Shown in pieces: positions 6,641-12,465 of a stretch of DNA of 16,171 nucleotides (the first letter of the stretch is position 1; each line of letters begins with the position of its first letter). The stretch comes from an uncultured bacterium (GTDB lineage: Bacteria > Auribacterota > Tritonobacteria > UBA1439). The stretch is taken from assembly GCA_937858775.1 (NCBI GenBank), contig CALLYX010000384.1:1-16171 (forward strand), given 5' to 3'. The translations under genes were made by a program, and so were the position numbers. The notes under the pieces were generated by a model. The model had not been told where the DNA came from, did not search any database, and saw nothing but the letters and a program-made list of their open reading frames with translations.

Positions 6641-8248
6641 ATGAACCGATCCGCCGCCGTCATCGTCCGCCGCGCCCGCCGCCTCTCGCAGGCGGTGTTC
6701 CTCCTCGCGTTCCTCGCGCTGGTCTTCCACGCCCGCTACTCCACCCTCACGATGGACCTGGCCGCCGGGCGCGTCGAGGCGCCGCCGTCTGCCGGGGGCT
6801 TCCTTTACTTCGACCCGTTCGCCGCCCTCGGCCTCCTCGTCTCGTCGCGGTCGATCCCCGCGCCGTTCCTCTGGGCCATCGTCGTCTCGGCCGCGACGAT
6901 TCTTCTCGGGAGGTTCTTCTGCGGATGGATCTGCCCGTTCGGGACGCTCCACCACATCCTCGGGCGCCTCGCCCCGTTGCGGCCCCTGCGGCGGGCCTCC
7001 GTCCGCGCGGCCGGCCGCCGCGCGCAGGCGCTGAAGTACGGCCTCCTCGCCGCCATACTGGCCGCCGCGGCGCTGACGGCCCTTCAGCCCGCCGCGTTCG
7101 ACCCGCTCTCCATCCTCGCCCGCGCCCTCGCCGTCTCCGTGTTCCCGGCCGTCCACCTCGCCGCGGTCCGCGTCCTCTCCGCGGCCATGGATTCGGGGGC
7201 GTCGATCCTCGCGGAACCCGCCTCCGCCGCGTACCGCCTCCTCGAACGGCGCGAACTCGTAGGGGAGGCCGTCCCGTTCCGCACGGCGCTCTCCACCGGC
7301 GTCCTCCTGTCCGCCCTCCTTCTCGCCAACCTCGCCTGGCCGAGGGCATGGTGCCGCTTTCTCTGCCCGCTCGGCGCCTTGCTCGGCCTTCTCGCCCGCC
7401 TCTCCCCCCTTCGCCTTCTCAAGGACGGCTCGCGCTGCGTCCCTTGCGCCCGGTGCGCGATCCTGTGCCCCGGGGGGGCCTCGCCGGACGGGGAGGCGGC
7501 GTGGCGCGGGACCGAATGCGTCCTCTGCCTGAACTGCGCCGCCGCCTGCCCGGAGGACGCGCTCGGCTTCGGTTTTCGCGAGGACGCGGAGGCGGCCCGC
7601 GCCCCCGACCTCACGAGGCGGGCGCTCGTCACGGGGCTGGCGGGCGGCCTTCTCTCGGCGCCCTTTCTTCGCTCCTCCCGCTCCCGCGCCGGTCGTTCCC
7701 GCCTCATCCGCCCCCCGGGGGCCCTCCCGGAGCCGCTCTTCCTCGCTGCGTGCCTGCGATGCGGGGCGTGCACGCGGATCTGCCCGAAGGCGGCGATCCA
7801 CCCCTCCCTCCTCGATGCCGGGATCGAGGGGATCTGGACGCCGCGCATCATCCCGCGAGTCGGCTACTGCGTCTACTCCTGCACGCTCTGCGGGCAGGTC
7901 TGCCCGTCGGGGGCGATACGGCCGCTCACGATCGAGGAGAAGAAGGGCTCCGACCGCGTCCGCCCGGTGAAGCTCGGCACCGCCGTCGTGGACCGGGGCC
8001 GCTGCATCCCGTGGGACAGCGGGCTCTCGTGCCTCGCCTGCGAGGAGGTCTGCCCCGTCTCCCCGAAGGCGATCACCGTAGACGTCGGACCCGGGCTCGG
8101 TCCGCGCGCGGTCGGCGGTGCGGTCGGCCGCCCGCGGGTGGACTCGTTCTGGTGCATCGGCTGCGGCCGCTGCGAAAACATCTGTCCGGTGGACGGGGAG
8201 GCGGCTATAAGGGTTTTCCCCCTCGGGGAATCGCGCGCGGAGGGGTAG
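6641..8248 (+). CDS. Membrane polyferredoxin, NapH-like fused to NapG-like
   Basis: 535-residue iron-sulfur protein. The N-terminal half (to about residue 315) is NapH-like: about five membrane spans, the paired motifs FCGWICPFG (~94) and WCRFLCPLG (~237), then two CxxCxxCxxxCP clusters (~266 CVPCARCAILCP and ~293 CVLCLNCAAACP). At about 326 an internal RRALVTGLAGGLLSAPFL segment resembles the Tat leader of NapG-type proteins. The C-terminal half carries four more cluster motifs at ~370 (CLRCGACTRICP), ~410, ~454 and ~505 (CIGCGRCENICP), as in NapG/MauM ferredoxins. This order suggests two proteins fused into one that passes electrons from the membrane quinone pool to the outer side. Partner proteins such as NapA are not in the window, so nitrate reduction is not implied. 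It follows the DUF362 gene in one operon. The stop is TAG. Confidence 0.85.
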   Translation: MNRSAAVIVRRARRLSQAVFLLAFLALVFHARYSTLTMDLAAGRVEAPPSAGGFLYFDPFAALGLLVSSRSIPAPFLWAIVVSAATILLGRFFCGWICPFGTLHHILGRLAPLRPLRRASVRAAGRRAQALKYGLLAAILAAAALTALQPAAFDPLSILARALAVSVFPAVHLAAVRVLSAAMDSGASILAEPASAAYRLLERRELVGEAVPFRTALSTGVLLSALLLANLAWPRAWCRFLCPLGALLGLLARLSPLRLLKDGSRCVPCARCAILCPGGASPDGEAAWRGTECVLCLNCAAACPEDALGFGFREDAEAARAPDLTRRALVTGLAGGLLSAPFLRSSRSRAGRSRLIRPPGALPEPLFLAACLRCGACTRICPKAAIHPSLLDAGIEGIWTPRIIPRVGYCVYSCTLCGQVCPSGAIRPLTIEEKKGSDRVRPVKLGTAVVDRGRCIPWDSGLSCLACEEVCPVSPKAITVDVGPGLGPRAVGGAVGRPRVDSFWCIGCGRCENICPVDGEAAIRVFPLGESRAEG

Positions 8249-8512
8249 TCGGGACGGCATCCCGGCGTCCTTGCGGCTTTCCCCCCCCTCTTCCCGCCGC
8301 CCCGCGGCGGACTCATGCCGGCCCCTCCCCGCTGAACACCCCCGTTACCGTCCGTCGGGCGCCGGCCCCGTCCATGGGGATGCCGGCCGGGCGGAACATA
8401 CCCGTACAGAACGTTTTTTTCGCTTTACACCCTTCTCCCCCTCTTGCTATCGTTAAACATATGACGTGGTTACTATCATGTCTATGCCGGTGCCGCGCCG
8501 CGCCTTCCCCGT
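8249..8512. other. Non-coding stretch upstream of repeat array A
   Basis: About 260 bases without a convincing gene. It holds a small perfect hairpin (CCGCCGC at 8294-8300 with GCGGCGG at 8304-8310), an imperfect GC hairpin around 8360-8392, a run of seven T at 8414-8420 and a candidate promoter at 8424-8453. A 61-codon open frame at 8271-8456 is Pro/Arg-rich, has no ribosome site and no recognisable pattern, so it is not called. Confidence 0.6.
8424..8453 (+). promoter_or_regulatory. Candidate promoter reading through array A into the 8914 gene
   Basis: TTTACA at 8424-8429, 18 bases, then TATCGT at 8448-8453 preceded by TGC, an extended -10 feature. If used, the transcript would have a leader of some 450 bases containing all of repeat array A before the GTG at 8914. 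Confidence 0.5.
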
Positions 8513-8565
8513 CGATCCCCAGGCCGAACCTTCATCACCTTGAGTCCGCCCTGCCGGTCATAATG
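8513..8565 (+). repeat. Array leader, copy 1 (shared with 12135-12187)
   Basis: This 53-base segment matches 12135-12187 at 47 of 53 positions by eye. Both begin CGATCCCC and end at a TATTATG or CATAATG just before the first repeat units. Such a leader joined to an array suggests that leader and array were copied or moved together. Confidence 0.75.
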
Positions 8566-8572
8566 GAGCGTT

Positions 8573-8828
8573 ATGGCGCAGGCAGAGGTAGCGCAGACTG
8601 TAGCGCAGGTAGAGGTAGCGCGGACTGTGGCGCAGATAGAAGTAGCGCAGGTAGATGTAGCGCAGACTTAAGTCTGCGCTACAATCGTCTGCGCTACAAT
8701 CGTCTGCGCTACAATCGTCTGCGCTACAATCGTCTGCGCCTTGACCATCTGCGCCTTAACCATCTGCCCCACAATCGCCCGCGCCTCAATATCCCCCGCG
8801 CCAATATCCCCCCCAACATCCGCGCTAC
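8573..8828. repeat. Hairpin-centred repeat array A
   Basis: Left arm: six units of 12 or 15 bases starting GTAGCGCAG or close variants (from ATGGCGCAG at 8573; then 8588, 8600, 8615, 8627, 8642). Centre: a perfect 26-base palindrome at 8657-8682 made of GTAGCGCAGACTT and its exact complement, with CTTAAG in the middle. Right arm: three exact units of AATCGTCTGCGCTAC (8683-8727), then progressively degenerate 15-base units, closing with CCCCAACATCCGCGC at 8811-8825. Any left unit can pair with any right unit, so the RNA or single strand could fold in many registers. It is like BIME/REP DNA in having a GTAG foot on each hairpin, but no transposase lies nearby. Confidence 0.9.
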
Positions 8829-8913
8829 TCGGGGGCGGCGTCTTGCCTGCACGAGGACAGGCCGTTTCGACAGCCCATCAATCTGAGGCCGCATTGCTGA
8901 AAAGGAGAAGACC

Positions 8914-9741
8914 GTGAGGAATCGACTATCGTTTTCACGCGTTCTCGTCGCATGCGTCGTTCTCGGGATACCCGCTGCGGCGCTCTACGGCGGCCCGACG
9001 CCGGGCCTTTGGAAAACCGGCGACGGTGACGAAGAATTCTTCGTGACATCGGACGGCGCCCACGTCGAGAAGTTCGCCATTACCCTGACCGTCACAGGCT
9101 GCGGCACCTATAAGATCACCCACATGAACGTCGTCCCCATTATCGACAATGCGTTCTCCTTCGCCGGCCCTTTCTACGCACAGGGAACCTTCAGTTCGGA
9201 TACCTCGGCCTCCGCGACTTGCGGTCTCGATCATTACGACATCACCGGTTGCGGAGTCGTGAGCGGCGGGCCGTGGACAGAGGACGTCGTCTGCAGCGGG
9301 TGCATCCCCGCCCCGACATATACACCGGCACATTCCACTCCGACGCCCACCCACACGCCCGTTCCGGGCTCGTTCCTCGACGCACACACGAGCAGCGGCT
9401 CGCCCGCGGCGGGGGACCCGTTCAGTGTGAGGGTGAACGTGCAGCCGATCGAGCAGGCGTTCGACGCCTGGGGCGTCATCTTCGGACCCGCCGGTGCGAT
9501 CCACTCCTTCGTCCTCAACAACCCCGGGGCGCTCGTCCCGGGCGCGGTCCCGCTCGCGACGAACGTCCCGCGCCTCGGCACGGCGTATGACGGGTCCCTC
9601 CTCGACCTGCCCGCGATACCCCAGGGTGTCCAGGGGACGTACCGTATCATCGTGGGCCTTGTGCCCGCGGGGGTCCCGCCGACGGACGCCGGAAGCGCCA
9701 TTCCGGGATACGTCGACACGGAGAACGTGACCGTGCGATAA
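8914..9741 (+). CDS. Secreted two-domain protein of unknown function
   Basis: 275 residues, exported: residues 1-~27 are a signal peptide (SRVLVACVVLGIPAAALYGG). Residues ~28-130 form a beta-rich domain, starting PGLWKTGDGDEEFFVTSDG and ending GCGVVSGGPWTED, with Cys pairs that could form disulfides. A Thr/Pro linker (APTYTPAHSTPTPTHTPVPG) leads to a C-terminal domain of about 120 residues with QAFDAWGVI, PLATNVP, GTYRIIV and LVPAGVPP blocks. That domain recurs in 11654-12028. I do not recognise a named family for either domain; an extracellular surface or adhesion role is only inference. GTG 8914 has AAGGAG 6-8 bases upstream and starts the signal peptide. It lies between arrays A and B and ends in a strong hairpin. 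Base composition is slightly less GC-rich than the left part. Confidence 0.85.
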   Translation: MRNRLSFSRVLVACVVLGIPAAALYGGPTPGLWKTGDGDEEFFVTSDGAHVEKFAITLTVTGCGTYKITHMNVVPIIDNAFSFAGPFYAQGTFSSDTSASATCGLDHYDITGCGVVSGGPWTEDVVCSGCIPAPTYTPAHSTPTPTHTPVPGSFLDAHTSSGSPAAGDPFSVRVNVQPIEQAFDAWGVIFGPAGAIHSFVLNNPGALVPGAVPLATNVPRLGTAYDGSLLDLPAIPQGVQGTYRIIVGLVPAGVPPTDAGSAIPGYVDTENVTVR

Positions 9742-9743
9742 TC

Positions 9744-9777
9744 CCCTCCGCCGCCCTACGCGGGCGGCGGAGGGTTG
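9744..9777 (+). terminator. Strong hairpin terminator after the 8914 gene
   Basis: CCCTCCGCCGCCC at 9744-9756 pairs perfectly with GGGCGGCGGAGGG at 9762-9774 (13 bp, loop TACGC), beginning three bases after the TAA stop. Only TTGT follows, so the U-tract is poor, but stem strength and placement are convincing. Confidence 0.75.
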
Positions 9778-9922
9778 TGAAGATCACGGGTGCGCCTCAG
9801 TCGCGGGCCGCGCGGATGCGCAAAGGCGCCCCCGATGCGGATATCGTGCACGAAAGGAAAGAGCTTCATGCGCGCACGCCTTTCGACTTCCGTCTTCGAC
9901 GTCCGCGTCCTCATGGAGCGTT
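9775..9922. other. Non-coding stretch before array B
   Basis: No gene seen. It contains CCTTTCGACTTCCGTCTTCG at 9879-9898, related to the 14-base tandem repeat at 4007-4034, and then ATGGAGCGTTATGGCGCAG from 9913, which is identical to the entry of array A at 8563. No clear promoter for cobO was found here. Confidence 0.5.
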
Positions 9923-10086
9923 ATGGCGCAGGTATATGTAGCGCGGACTGTAGCGCAGACTGTAGCGCAGATAGATGTAGCGCAGACTTAAGTCTGCGCT
10001 ACAATCGTCTGCGCTACAATCGTCTGCGCCTTAATCATCTGCGCCTTAATATCCCCGCCCCAACATCCCCGCCCCAACGTCCGCGC
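9923..10086. repeat. Hairpin-centred repeat array B
   Basis: Same design as array A but shorter. Left units start at 9923 (ATGGCGCAGGTATAT), 9938, 9950 and 9962. The identical 26-base palindrome is at 9977-10002. Right units follow at 10003, 10018 and 10033, with the same order of decay as in A (GTCTGCGCTAC, then GTCTGCGCCTT, then ATCTGCGCCTT), and the same closing motif CCCCAACGTCCGCGC at 10072-10086. The shared order of variants shows that A and B descend from one array. Confidence 0.9.
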
Positions 10087-10114
10087 AGCGCATGCGCCGT
10101 TTCGCACCACAGCC

Positions 10115-10129
10115 GCCGGCCATGCCGGC
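10115..10129 (+). other. Small hairpin before the cobO ribosome site
   Basis: GCCGGC at 10115-10120 pairs with GCCGGC at 10124-10129 around CAT; the adjacent CGCCGGC (10131-10137) could pair instead. It lies about 10 bases before GGAG at 10139-10142 and may affect cobO translation. It lacks the conserved boxes of a cobalamin riboswitch. Confidence 0.3.
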
Positions 10130-10154
10130 GCGCCGGCCCGGAGATAATCGTCGT

Positions 10155-10670
10155 ATGACGGGGTACATCCAGATCTACACGGGCGACGGCAAGGGGAAAA
10201 CAACCGCCGCCCTCGGCCTCGCCCTTCGCGCGGCGGGGGCCGGGATACGCGTCTTCATCGCCTGCTTCATGAAGGGGAGGAGATATTCGGAGGACGCCGC
10301 GCTGGTCCGCCTCCGGCCGGAGATCACGGTGAAGAAGTTCGGGCGCGCGTGCTTCGTGCGGGGGAAACCGTCGCGGGCCGACTTCGCCGCCGCGGCGCGC
10401 GGCTTGAAGGCGGCGGAGCGGGCGATCACCTCCGGCCGTTACGGTCTCGTCATCCTCGACGAGGCTGCGGTCGCCGCCGCCCTCGGCCTCTTTCCCGCTT
10501 CGGAGTTGCTTCGCCTCGCGGACCTGAAGCCGCCCCGCGTGGAGCTCGTAATCACCGGACGCGGCGCTTCACCGGCTCTCAAAAGGCGCGCCGACCTCGT
10601 CACGGAGATGCGCGAGGTGAAGCACTCCTACCGCAGGGGCGTGAAGGCAAGGAGGGGGATCGAGCGGTAG
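10155..10670 (+). CDS. cobO: Cob(I)yrinic acid a,c-diamide / corrinoid adenosyltransferase
   Basis: 171-residue cytosolic enzyme that moves the adenosyl group of ATP to Co(I) of a corrinoid, making adenosylcobalamin or its precursor. Seen: P-loop GDGKGKTT at residues 10-17, Walker-B-like LVILDE with D102-E103, and the typical C-terminal block TEMREVKHSYRRGVKARRGIE. Length fits the CobO/CobA (BtuR) class. ATG 10155 is chosen because the domain starts directly after it; upstream in-frame codons run into repeat array B. GGAG at 10139-10142 is 12 bases away, so the ribosome site is mediocre. The start overlaps by ATGA the end of the open frame crossing array B. No other cobalamin genes are nearby, so the gene is isolated and probably serves salvage or a B12-dependent enzyme elsewhere. 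Confidence 0.92.
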   Translation: MTGYIQIYTGDGKGKTTAALGLALRAAGAGIRVFIACFMKGRRYSEDAALVRLRPEITVKKFGRACFVRGKPSRADFAAAARGLKAAERAITSGRYGLVILDEAAVAAALGLFPASELLRLADLKPPRVELVITGRGASPALKRRADLVTEMREVKHSYRRGVKARRGIER

Positions 10671-10972
10671 GGGAAGATCCCGTGCCCGGCGAACGAAAGG
10701 GAGGCCCCATGAGAGCGATCCGGGTCATCGCGGCTGCGCCGGCCGCCGCGCGCGCGGGCGTAGAGTGCGTCAGACGACAATGAGGACCCCGGGCGCATGA
10801 CAGGCCCCCGCTCCGGCGCGGCCGTCAGCCGGCGGCGTGGAAGGCGATGCGCCGTTGACGCTCGGATGGAAAGGAGGTGGCGCACCGCCGCCACGAGCCG
10901 CGCGGCGGAGGGACGAACGCATCCAGGCACGGACGGCCGGAACACGCTTTTCAACCGGAGAGGAATCGACAG
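10671..10972. other. Intergenic stretch after cobO
   Basis: About 300 bases with no full gene. It holds the 24-codon signal-peptide-like ORF (10709-10783), a GGAGG at 10873-10877 followed by a GTGGCG/CGCCAC hairpin (10877-10894), and the GGAGAGGA ribosome site (10957-10964) of the next gene. No clear promoter was found for the next gene. Confidence 0.5.
10709..10783 (+). pseudogene. Short ORF resembling the start of the 10973 gene (relic)
   Basis: 24 codons, MRAIRVIAAAPAAARAG..., preceded by AGGGAGG at 10698-10704 with a 4-base gap. It closely resembles the signal peptide of the next gene, MKIIRVIAAAAILAMPG, but stops at TGA soon after. The likely reading is a relic left when the beginning of that gene was duplicated or lost its body. 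A short leader peptide is possible but less likely. Confidence 0.45.
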
Positions 10973-11647
10973 ATGAAAATCATCAGAGTGATCGCCGCGG
11001 CTGCGATCCTGGCCATGCCGGGGCTTGCCGCCGCGCAGAACTTCACGCCGAACATCCTGCTGTTCGACAACCAGTGCACGGGCAGCACATCCTACTACCC
11101 GCAGGCGCTCGCCAACATGGGTCTCGCCTTCACCAAAACCACCACGCCGGACTCTTTTTATGCGGCCCTCACGAGCGTCACGAGATGGGACCTGGTGCTG
11201 GTGGATGCCTACGGGGATTCGTTGACCGGGCCGACGCACACCGCCCTGATCGATTTCATCCAGAACGGCGGGCACTGCGTGCTCAACTACTGGGGCCTCA
11301 ACGAGACGCTGGACGCCGCGTTCGGGGCGAAACAGTTTATCACAAACTCCACGTACTACGCCTTCTACGAAATTCCGCAACCGGTCAAGCGCTGGAACCC
11401 CGGGCACCCGCTCTTGACCACGCCGCACACCATTCCCGATCTGACGCCGGTACAGAACACCTGCAATATCGACGGGTATTATCTCGAACCCCTCTCGGGC
11501 TCGACCGCGGTAGCCGGGTACACGCCGACGGCCGCGAGCAACCAGGCGGCGATCGTCGTAGGGAACGAGGGGCGCACCATCCTCCTGGGCATTACCCCGG
11601 GCCTCTTCGGGCCCGACATGCGGAACCTGCTCGAGAACTGCATCTAG
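10973..11647 (+). CDS. Exported protein, N-terminal part, glutamine-amidotransferase-like fold
   Basis: 224 residues up to a TAG. Residues 1-~22 are a clear signal peptide (MKIIRVIAAAAILAMPGLAAA). The mature part has the alternating strand/helix look of a class I glutamine-amidotransferase-like (ThuA/DUF4350-like) fold: ILLFDNQCTG, then ALANMGLAFTKTTTPDSFYA, WDLVLVDAYG, LIDFIQNGGHCVLNYWG, and a late GRTILLGITPGLFG. I see no catalytic Cys-His-Glu triad, so it may be non-enzymatic. ATG 10973 has GGAGAGGA 8 bases upstream. The TAG at 11645-11647 is followed in the same frame by the C-terminal domain at 11654-12028, so the intact protein would be about 350 residues with the same layout as the 8914 gene. 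Fold assignment is tentative. Confidence 0.75.
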   Translation: MKIIRVIAAAAILAMPGLAAAQNFTPNILLFDNQCTGSTSYYPQALANMGLAFTKTTTPDSFYAALTSVTRWDLVLVDAYGDSLTGPTHTALIDFIQNGGHCVLNYWGLNETLDAAFGAKQFITNSTYYAFYEIPQPVKRWNPGHPLLTTPHTIPDLTPVQNTCNIDGYYLEPLSGSTAVAGYTPTAASNQAAIVVGNEGRTILLGITPGLFGPDMRNLLENCI

Positions 11648-11653
11648 TTCGTC

Positions 11654-12028
11654 ATGCCGCCGCCCCCGCCCCTCCGGCTTACGCTCAACACGGCTGAGCC
11701 GACGGTCGGGAACCGGTTCTGGGTTGACGTGGCGGTGCAGCCGCTCACGCAGGCGTTCGACGCGTGGGGGGTGATCCTCGGCCCGAACAACGTCTCCTAT
11801 TCGTTCGCCCTCGGCCAGCCGGCCGCGCTCCGGAGCGGGGCGCTGCCGCTTGCCACGAACGTCCCGGGCCTCCCCACGGCGTACACGGGGCGACTGTTCG
11901 ACATCGCCGCGATTCCCGAGAGCGCGAAGGGGACCTACAAGATCATCGTGGAACTCGTACCGGCCGGCGTCCCGCCATTCTTCCCGATCCCCGGTTATGC
12001 GGACATCCGGACCGTGAAGGTGAACTAG
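11654..12028 (+). pseudogene. Detached C-terminal domain, paralogous to the end of the 8914 protein
   Basis: 124 codons in the same frame as the preceding gene, parted from it only by TAG and two codons (Phe, Val). It opens with a proline stretch (MPPPPP), which looks like an interdomain linker and not a protein start, has no signal peptide and no ribosome site. The rest aligns with residues ~155-275 of the 8914 protein at about 60 identical positions over ~118, counted by eye: QAFDAWGVI, PLATNVP, TAY, GTYKIIV, LVPAGVPP, IPGY. So it is best read as the second half of one secreted protein split by a nonsense codon, readthrough, or a sequence error. It ends in TAG before a very strong terminator. 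Confidence 0.75.
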
Positions 12029-12055
12029 GAGACCGGCTTCAGGATCCGCCGAAAC

Positions 12056-12093
12056 AAAGGAGGGGGGGGCACCAGCCCCCCCTCCTTTTGGTT
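12056..12093 (+). terminator. Rho-independent terminator
   Basis: AAAGGAGGGGGGG at 12056-12068 pairs perfectly with CCCCCCCTCCTTT at 12076-12088 (13 bp, 7-base loop), followed by TGGTTTT. It lies 27 bases after the stop of the split secreted gene and is the clearest terminator in the window. Confidence 0.9.
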
Positions 12094-12134
12094 TTCGCGT
12101 TCGTCGCGACAGCAGGGGGGCCGCCTCCACCGCG

Positions 12135-12187
12135 CGATCCCCGGGCCGAACCTGCATCACCTTGAGCCCCCCCTGCCGGTTATTATG
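12135..12187 (+). repeat. Array leader, copy 2 (shared with 8513-8565)
   Basis: Matches 8513-8565 at 47 of 53 positions by eye and, as there, leads directly into GTAGCGCAG units. See the copy 1 entry for what the sharing implies. Confidence 0.75.
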
Positions 12188-12324
12188 TAGCGCAGACTGT
12201 AGCGCAGACTGTAGCGCAGATAGATGTAACACGGGATTAAGTAGCGCAGACCGTAGCGCAGACTTAAGTCTGCGCTACTACGGTGTCTCCGCCCCAACCA
12301 TCCGCGCCGCGCATTCGATCAGAC
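12187..12324. repeat. Hairpin-centred repeat array C1
   Basis: Left units at 12187, 12199, 12211, then a variant GTAACACGGGATTAA at 12226 and GTAGCGCAGACC at 12241. The 26-base palindrome is at 12253-12278. There is no repeated right arm; the sequence goes straight to the tail with CCCCAACCATCCGCGC at 12292-12307. It is the first copy of a 141-base tandem duplication. Confidence 0.9.
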
Positions 12325-12465
12325 GTAGCGCAAATAGATGTAGCGCAGACTGTAGCGCAGATAGATGTAACACGGGATTAAGTAGCGCAGACCGTAGCGC
12401 AGACTTAAGTCTGCGCTACTACGGTGTCTCCGCCCCAACCATCCGCGCCGCGCATCCGATCAGAC
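12325..12465. repeat. Hairpin-centred repeat array C2 (141-base tandem copy of C1)
   Basis: Units at 12325, 12340, 12352, 12367 and 12382, palindrome at 12394-12419, tail motif at 12433-12448. Positions 12198-12355 match 12339-12496 at an offset of 141 with only four differences seen by eye, so the duplication is recent. Confidence 0.9.

Noticed and set aside
6611..8260. 549-codon minus-strand frame over the polyferredoxin gene
   Set aside because: Composition is antisense-like; the plus strand has many exact cysteine-cluster motifs.
8271..8456. 61-codon ORF
   Set aside because: No ribosome site, Pro/Arg-rich composition, no pattern, and it crosses the candidate promoter.
8551..8566. Promoter within the shared array leader (TTGAGT...CATAAT)
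   Set aside because: The boxes are only 13 bases apart in both copies, too close for a sigma-70-type promoter.
9742..10154. Cobalamin riboswitch before cobO
   Set aside because: The conserved B12-box type sequence and long multi-helix layout were not seen; the space is filled by the repeat array and a small hairpin.
11645..11647. UAG recoded as an amino acid throughout the genome (pyrrolysine or altered code)
   Set aside because: TAG ends the DUF362, polyferredoxin, cobO and 12028 genes at the expected family lengths, so it works as a normal stop here.
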